From Didymodactylos carnosus (Eukaryota; Rotifera; Eurotatoria; Philodinida; Philodinidae), in NCBI GenBank assembly GCA_905250885.1, contig CAJNOQ010002750.1:1-22833 (forward strand): 22,833 nucleotides of DNA, given 5' to 3'. Below are positions 18,549 through 22,833 of this stretch, in pieces. The position numbers and the translations under genes are program-made. Below the pieces are notes generated by a model that was given only the letters and a program-made list of their open reading frames with translations, did no database searches and was not told the origin of the DNA. Numbering within the stretch: position 1 is the first letter of the stretch; every line of letters starts with the position of its first letter.

Positions 18549-20211
18549 TTAGATGATATCTGGATAAATTTTTATATTAGATGCAGTCGTTCGATAATTA
18601 ATAAATTGTGCTAGTTGCTGATTGTAATGAATTTCTTTCCTGTCCGAAGATGAAGAATTATACGACACGATTGACGATAGATCATCACATTCTGAACATG
18701 ATCTTGTACTAAAATTGGATGTTATATGAAAATTAGATAAATTTAACTGTTGTGGTGGAATTGAACTTAAATCAGAAATTGTTGATGGATAATAATATTC
18801 ATAATTCTCACTTTTCGCTGTTGATTCTAATTTACCCTTTATATTTGTCGTTGTTATTGAGGATATATTTACATCATAACATTCAGAATCGCATATGCCA
18901 GAATCGGCTGAAAACGAAAATGGAATTTGAGTCGATGAACCGTAATTCGAATGACAATCACGTAACTCGACCTGAAAAAAGGGATGAATTAATTTTTTTT
19001 CTCTTTAATGTCCCGGTCAAAGCAATAGCATCATGAACTTTTTATCAGAGAGACATAAAGAGAAGTCTTAAAGTTATTTAAAGTTAAAGTAATTTTCCGT
19101 CTCTTTATCGGAATGTCAAATGACCTTACCAACCGTTTTAGTACGATCAATCAATGACAAATGCTTCTCTGTTGGTACACTCAAATAAAATGTTAAGCTT
19201 AGATTCTTTCCAGAAGAATACGTTTATGTGAATGTTCCTTGCATTACTGATTTTCTTCTCTGTTTTATATTTTCTACACAAGTAGGCGATCAACCGAAGA
19301 GAAGAGCTGAGGAAGAAACTTTTCTATCTTGTCACTCCCATAATGAAAACTGACTCTCTGCGCAGTCTTTTCCATTTCTGCGCAATCGAGATTGAAAAAT
19401 AATCGAAGATTTCGTCGGATAGACGTGCAATATCAACTTATTAACCTTACGTGTTCCAAAATGATTTTCAAGCTTCAATCGACTTTGTCAGTGAGTTATG
19501 AGTATCATATTTCGCGTAAAAGACGATAAGAATGAAAAATTTTGCTTAGATAAAATTTCGCTAGATTTTTAGTTTATTTTTGAGAACAAACACCGCTACG
19601 AGACTTAACGTGATTGATAAGCTACGTTTTCGTGTATGTCTACTACCGTTTAAAATAGACAGTAATGGCTTGAAAAAGGGCACGGTTCTAACTAGACACC
19701 TGAATAATTATTCTCGAATCTCCTAACGATTTTAAAGCGGGTCAAACTTAAATATAACATCATTTATGCTACTTACATAATCATCCGAATTCTTTTTTGA
19801 GCTTCTTTGAACTGGTTCATAAGCAATATATTCATAGTCGTCTGGTTTTCGAATGGAACAACATGCAATTTCTAAATGGAAAATATAGAGTATTAATGAG
19901 TGCGAAGAAAGAAAGATAGATTAAAAATTATTTTTCATTTCTTAATAAGATAATTTTAAGAACAACAGCTGAAACGTTTCTCTTCTCGTTAAAAGGATAA
20001 TTTCTCTCCGATTGGTCTAAATGACATCGATAATATATGACTTTATTCACTGCTTGTATCCGACTTACTGTTCGGTTTTTTCAATGTTTCATTTTGTTTG
20101 TTTCGTCCACCATAAATTGCATTAATTAGTCTCTAAAAAGGCAAGAGATTAGTTGCTTTGCACTAGCAAAATAACTGTAGATACACCTACTTGTCGAATA
20201 TTTTTGGACAT
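18549..20211 (-). CDS. Unrecognised Ser/Tyr-rich protein, 200 residues, 4 exons
   Basis: Minus-strand exons in order: 20191-20211, 20069-20132, 19777-19871, 18549-18971, summing to 603 bases (200 residues plus TAA). The introns are 58, 197 and 805 bases, all GT..AG, with donors GTAGGT, GTAAGT and GTAAGT. Codon phase is kept at each junction, including a Lys codon split 1+2. No domain is recognised. The first ~30 residues are basic (MSKNIRQRLINAIYGGRNK). Residues 38-60 hold DDYEYIAYEP and SSKKNSDDY, which look like Tyr/acidic docking or phosphorylation patches. The rest is Ser/Asn/Thr-rich and probably disordered, with CDSEC and CSECDD motifs. There is no signal peptide or membrane helix. The start is the first ATG and gives only 7 residues in exon 1, so a different upstream first exon is possible. 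AATAAA lies 58 bases past the stop. Confidence 0.72.
18972..19776 (-). other. 805-base intron of the minus-strand gene, with foldback-like debris
   Basis: The intron runs from GTAAGT (19776 down to 19771) to TTTTTTCAG (ending at 18972). It is far longer than the 58- and 197-base introns of the same gene. ACGAGACTTAACGTGATTG then ATAAGCTACGTTT at about 19598-19629 resembles the unpaired foldback-like fragment at 13897-13943. GAGACATAAAGAGAAG near 19047 and CGTCTCTTTATCGG near 19098 can pair weakly. No ORF of interest is inside; the plus-strand ORF at 18752-19036 is antisense to the last exon and runs into this intron. Confidence 0.5.
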
Positions 20212-20759
20212 GATTTTGAAGTTATTTAATTAGACAGTAAAATGAAGAGTATTTCTTTTTAACACTCTTCTTATATAGTGACTATTTGTTTCGTCTGGCG
20301 CATATGAATATGATCAAGCTTCTTTTTGCTCAATCAGTTTAACTTATCACCTTTTTCTTTTTGAAAAATAAAAAGCACTCATTATGTCATCCTCCCATGA
20401 ACAATTAAATTATTCTTAACTTGAACTTATTGTTAATCCTTTTATGTTCAAACAATATCCTTGATTTTATTTAAATTTGATAAATCATTATAATTCTCTT
20501 TTTTTTAACGAGAGCACATAAGAGAAAATAACTCTGTCTAAACGGCTTAGTTAATCATGAGACAGATGCATCTTCTGAATGAGTCTGGTGAATAATTTAG
20601 AGAAATAACTTTGCCTTGAGTATCGCGTCATTTGGAGTGGAGTAAAATGTCTGGTATGGTTTACAATTATAAATTTGGTGTATTTAATGTGCGGAGTTGC
20701 ATCAAATGTCGTCTTTTATGTCTTGTCTTATTTTTTCTTAATTAGCTATAAAACTTCGA
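20212..20759. other. Gene-free spacer upstream of the minus-strand gene
   Basis: This is AT-rich DNA between the start of the 200-residue gene and the small minus-strand ORF. I see no ORF, repeat or clear promoter element. It presumably holds the minus gene's promoter. Confidence 0.4.
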
Positions 20760-21032
20760 TCAGTTAAAATCTTGAGCAGAACGAAAAACGACATGGTCAA
20801 GTTTTCTGATATTATCGAGTAGACAAGGTAACCGACTATGGAGAGCTCGAATCTGCACCCAGTTTTCAAACGAACAAGCTGTGAGAATTTCTCTATTAGA
20901 TTGATATATAAAATATGCTCCATCAATGAGAAATCTAAGATGATATTTGTCATCAAAGAAACATATAACATTAGACAGTTTGGCAGAATATTTATCTAAA
21001 AACTTCTGAAAACAACCGTATAGGTTTTTCAT
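20760..21032 (-). CDS. Possible small gene or exon remnant, 90 residues
   Basis: An uninterrupted minus-strand frame runs from ATG (21032) to TGA (20760-20762). Unlike other short ORFs here, its composition looks protein-like: a balanced mix with Trp, Cys, His and Asp, and segments such as FFDDKYHLRFLIDGAYFIYQ (residues 25-44). I do not recognise a family, signal peptide or domain. It could be a small intact gene, the last exon of a larger broken gene, or a chance ORF. It is upstream of, and in the same orientation as, the 200-residue gene; the overlapping 77-residue frame (20738-20971) is probably a shadow. No splice partner was found. Confidence 0.33.
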   Translation of the reverse strand: MKNLYGCFQKFLDKYSAKLSNVICFFDDKYHLRFLIDGAYFIYQSNREILTACSFENWVQIRALHSRLPCLLDNIRKLDHVVFRSAQDFN

Positions 21033-21263
21033 ACGTGATCACAGCAGCAGAAGACATGGAATTTAAATTTTTTCAGCGATTATGTAAAATATATTTAGTT
21101 TGTTGCATGTAGCACGTGTATGCAGTCTACATAGTATTTTTTACCAAACAAAATAAACAGTAATGATTAAAACAAAAAAAACTCAAAGAAAAAGTTTCTG
21201 CAGAGACCATTGTAAAGATCTTAGTCACAAGATCAATACTATACACTCAAACTTTTGTATCTG
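21033..21263. other. Short AT-rich spacer
   Basis: No gene is seen. AAAGATCTTAGTCACAAGATC near 21216 recalls the AAGATCTTA motifs at 15560-15975 but stands alone. An A-rich run occurs at 21170-21195. Confidence 0.35.
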
Positions 21264-21873
21264 ACGAGGGAACCTCCCGAGGTGATAAATCGCTTTTTGA
21301 TCGACATCTAGTGGGTTATAGGTTATCGACCACGCTGATTCTGAATATGATCATGGGGCTTCTCCATAGCTCTTCGACGATCCAGTCTTCTGGAAAACCA
21401 GTTTTCAGAAACCCCCAAAACTTATCCAAGCCTTTCTTAACAATTCAGGATTGTAGCGCGCAAGTTTCTGATTAAAATGAAACATTCCCCAGCTCTACAC
21501 GACCTTTCTTTGCAAAGTTATAGAATTTATAAGAGCCCTAAATGTTCATTGTGAGCTCAAAGCTACAGAAATAAGAAGGAAAAAATTAACTTAGGGCTCT
21601 TCTTATACATTCTATAACTTTGCAAAGAAAGATCGTGTAGAGCTGGGGCATGTTCCATTTTAATCAGCAATTTGCGGGCTACAATCCTGCATTATTAAGA
21701 AATGCTTGGGTTATTTTTTGGGATTTCTGAAAAACTGGTTTTCCAGAAGACTGGATCTTCGAAGAGCTATGGGGGGAAGTCCCGTGGTCATATTCGGAAT
21801 CAGCATGGTCGATAACCTATAACCCGCTAGATGTCGATCAAAAAGCGATTTATCACCTCGGGAGGTTCCCTCG
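21264..21873. mobile_element. Foldback element, copy 4
   Basis: This 610-bp palindrome runs from ACGAGGGAACCTCCCGAGGTG to the mirrored CACCTCGGGAGGTTCCCTCG. The outer arm keeps TAGTGGGTTATAGGTTATCG, mirrored near 21808-21829, as in copies 1 and 3; the middle arm (GATCCAGTCTTCTGGAAAAC) is its own variant and is mirrored too. The inner block reads CCCCAGCTCTACACGACC, differing from copies 1 and 3 in both arms. The loop near 21542-21590 is the shared family loop. It has no coding capacity and no obvious target duplication. Confidence 0.87.
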
Positions 21874-22160
21874 AGGTTCACTCTAACTTAGTGTTGATCT
21901 AAATAATGAAGAAGGACTTTGGACTTTTCTAAGAACCAATAACTGAAGTTGTTCAGAGTTCTATATCGCATTGCCGAGAAGGATAAATCCCGCTTAGTTC
22001 ACTTTCTACTACATGTACCCTGACCTAGAATGTTATCATATTATTACATCACAGTATAAGATTTCTATTGAGTTTCTTTTTGAAGCCTTCACCCTTCGAT
22101 AAAGCTTGTATAACGTCAAAAGATTTCAAGTTCAATTGTATGGAGAAGTTCGAAAGTCAG
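21874..22160. other. Spacer between foldback copy 4 and a hAT-like element
   Basis: No ORF, repeat or RNA gene is seen here. The last 8 bases (AAAGTCAG, 22153-22160) are the target duplication of the next element. Confidence 0.4.
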
Positions 22161-22513
22161 CAGAGATGGGCGAGTCCGAGTCGCATTTCAGTTTGACTTG
22201 GACTCGAGGTGAAAGACTCGATAAACTTGATAAACTGACTCGAGTCACTTACGAGTCAGTCATGTGCAACTTGGGATTGTTATGATGGTATTTATTATAT
22301 TTGTTAAGTAACAGAAGAGAGATTTGAGAATATTCTAAGTAGAAGATCGCTTCACATGAGAGGATTGAAGAACTGTTCTTGGAAAAACGAATCAGGAGGA
22401 AGTATTCCTGCAGAAAATAACTCAAAGTCACAATTTTTGATGCGACTCAGAACTTGACTCGAAGGCTACGGACTCGACTCAGACGCGAAAAAGTGGTGAC
22501 TCGCCCATTTCTG
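22161..22513. mobile_element. hAT-like miniature element, second family member, perfect 8-bp target duplication
   Basis: The element starts CAGAGATGGGCGAGTCCGAG and ends GACTCGCCCATTTCTG, so the inverted ends share CAGA.ATGGGCGAGTC. AAAGTCAG is found directly outside both ends (22153-22160 and 22514-22521), an exact 8-bp duplication typical of hAT insertion. The terminal ~100 bp on each side are packed with GACTCGAGTC-type motifs, as in the element at 16233-16622, while the centres differ. There is no transposase; the 60-residue minus-strand ORF inside is incidental. Confidence 0.88.
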
Positions 22514-22587
22514 AAAGTCAGTGACATTTGATATTACCGATCGATATGACTCAAGCACGAAAAAAAATCATGAAGCGGGTGCTGCAT

Positions 22588-22812
22588 CTAGATTAAAAGG
22601 TACATTTATCTAGCTTTAGCTAGCTGCACAGAAATACATGAAAATTTCATCTAGCTTCAGCTAGATTGAAGCTAGTTTCAATTGGGTACAACTAGTTGCT
22701 ATCGATTAATCGCGCAATTCATTGCTCGATTAATTGGCCCATGTTGTGGCCGTTTCAGCTAGTACACAATTTCAACCAGCATGCAGCTAGATAAATGTAC
22801 CTTTTAATCTAG
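22588..22812. repeat. CTAG-rich inverted repeat, 26-bp perfect arms
   Basis: The 26-base sequence beginning CTAGATTAAAAGGTACATTT (22588-22613) is repeated exactly in reverse complement at 22787-22812. The interior has many CTAG and AGCTAG motifs, including the self-complementary-looking block from CTAGCTTCAG to TGAAGCTAG (about 22651-22676). TTAATCTAGCTG continues after the right arm and the window ends there, so the real boundary may lie beyond. It is probably another miniature element; no target duplication could be judged. Confidence 0.65.
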
Positions 22813-22833
22813 TTAATCTAGCTGTAAGTGGGC

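Noticed and set aside
18752..19036. Plus-strand 94-residue ORF
   Set aside because: It is antisense to the last exon and intron of the minus-strand 200-residue gene, which has supporting splice sites and consistent phase.
1..22833. Transfer RNA or ribosomal RNA genes
   Set aside because: I saw no cloverleaf-like B-box sequence or rRNA-like stretch by eye; a covariance-model scan would be needed to exclude a tRNA fully.

Overview
The window looks like nuclear DNA from a small invertebrate animal, most likely a bdelloid rotifer. The evidence is strong A+T richness, spliceosomal introns (many of 58-135 bases) with GT..AG ends, and a cellular RNA-dependent RNA polymerase (RdRP) of the RDR/EGO-1/QDE-1 type. 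That family is expanded in bdelloids and absent from most model animals. The rotifer assignment is inference; nematodes and some other invertebrates also carry such RdRPs.

Layout. Positions 1-3704 hold no gene I can support. They contain a TA-flanked TTATTAC-rich palindromic element (5-764), a decayed inverted repeat (about 870-1260), a 209-bp hAT-like miniature element (1558-1766), a GGTTCTCG-rich patch (about 2159-2285), a near-perfect 104-bp-arm hairpin (2710-2943) and a divergent direct repeat (3120-3269). A 12-exon RdRP gene follows on the + strand (3705-12061, 1719 residues, every splice junction in frame, DLDGD catalytic motif present). Its two largest introns each carry a copy of one ~600-bp foldback family. 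Beyond it lie an AT-rich 3' flank with a 95-bp miniature palindrome (12600-12694), a third foldback copy (13113-13723) and a 2.1-kb long inverted repeat (about 14815-16935), one arm of which was later split by a hAT-like element (16233-16622, perfect 8-bp target duplication).

Next come two tail-to-tail genes. A 3-exon gene on + (17096-18115, 270 residues, KH-like C-terminal end) faces a 4-exon gene on - (18549-20211, 200 residues, Ser/Tyr-rich, unrecognised). A possible small ORF on - (20760-21032), a fourth foldback copy (21264-21873), a second member of the hAT-like family (22161-22513, perfect 8-bp duplication) and a CTAG-rich inverted repeat (22588-22812) close the window.

The unifying theme is inverted-repeat DNA. 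About ten hairpin-capable units surround, and two lie inside, the gene for an enzyme that makes double-stranded RNA for silencing. The foldback copies show paired changes between arms, so their palindromes have been maintained or repaired. Whether their transcripts feed the RNAi machinery or affect RdRP expression is untested inference, but it is the most interesting hypothesis here.
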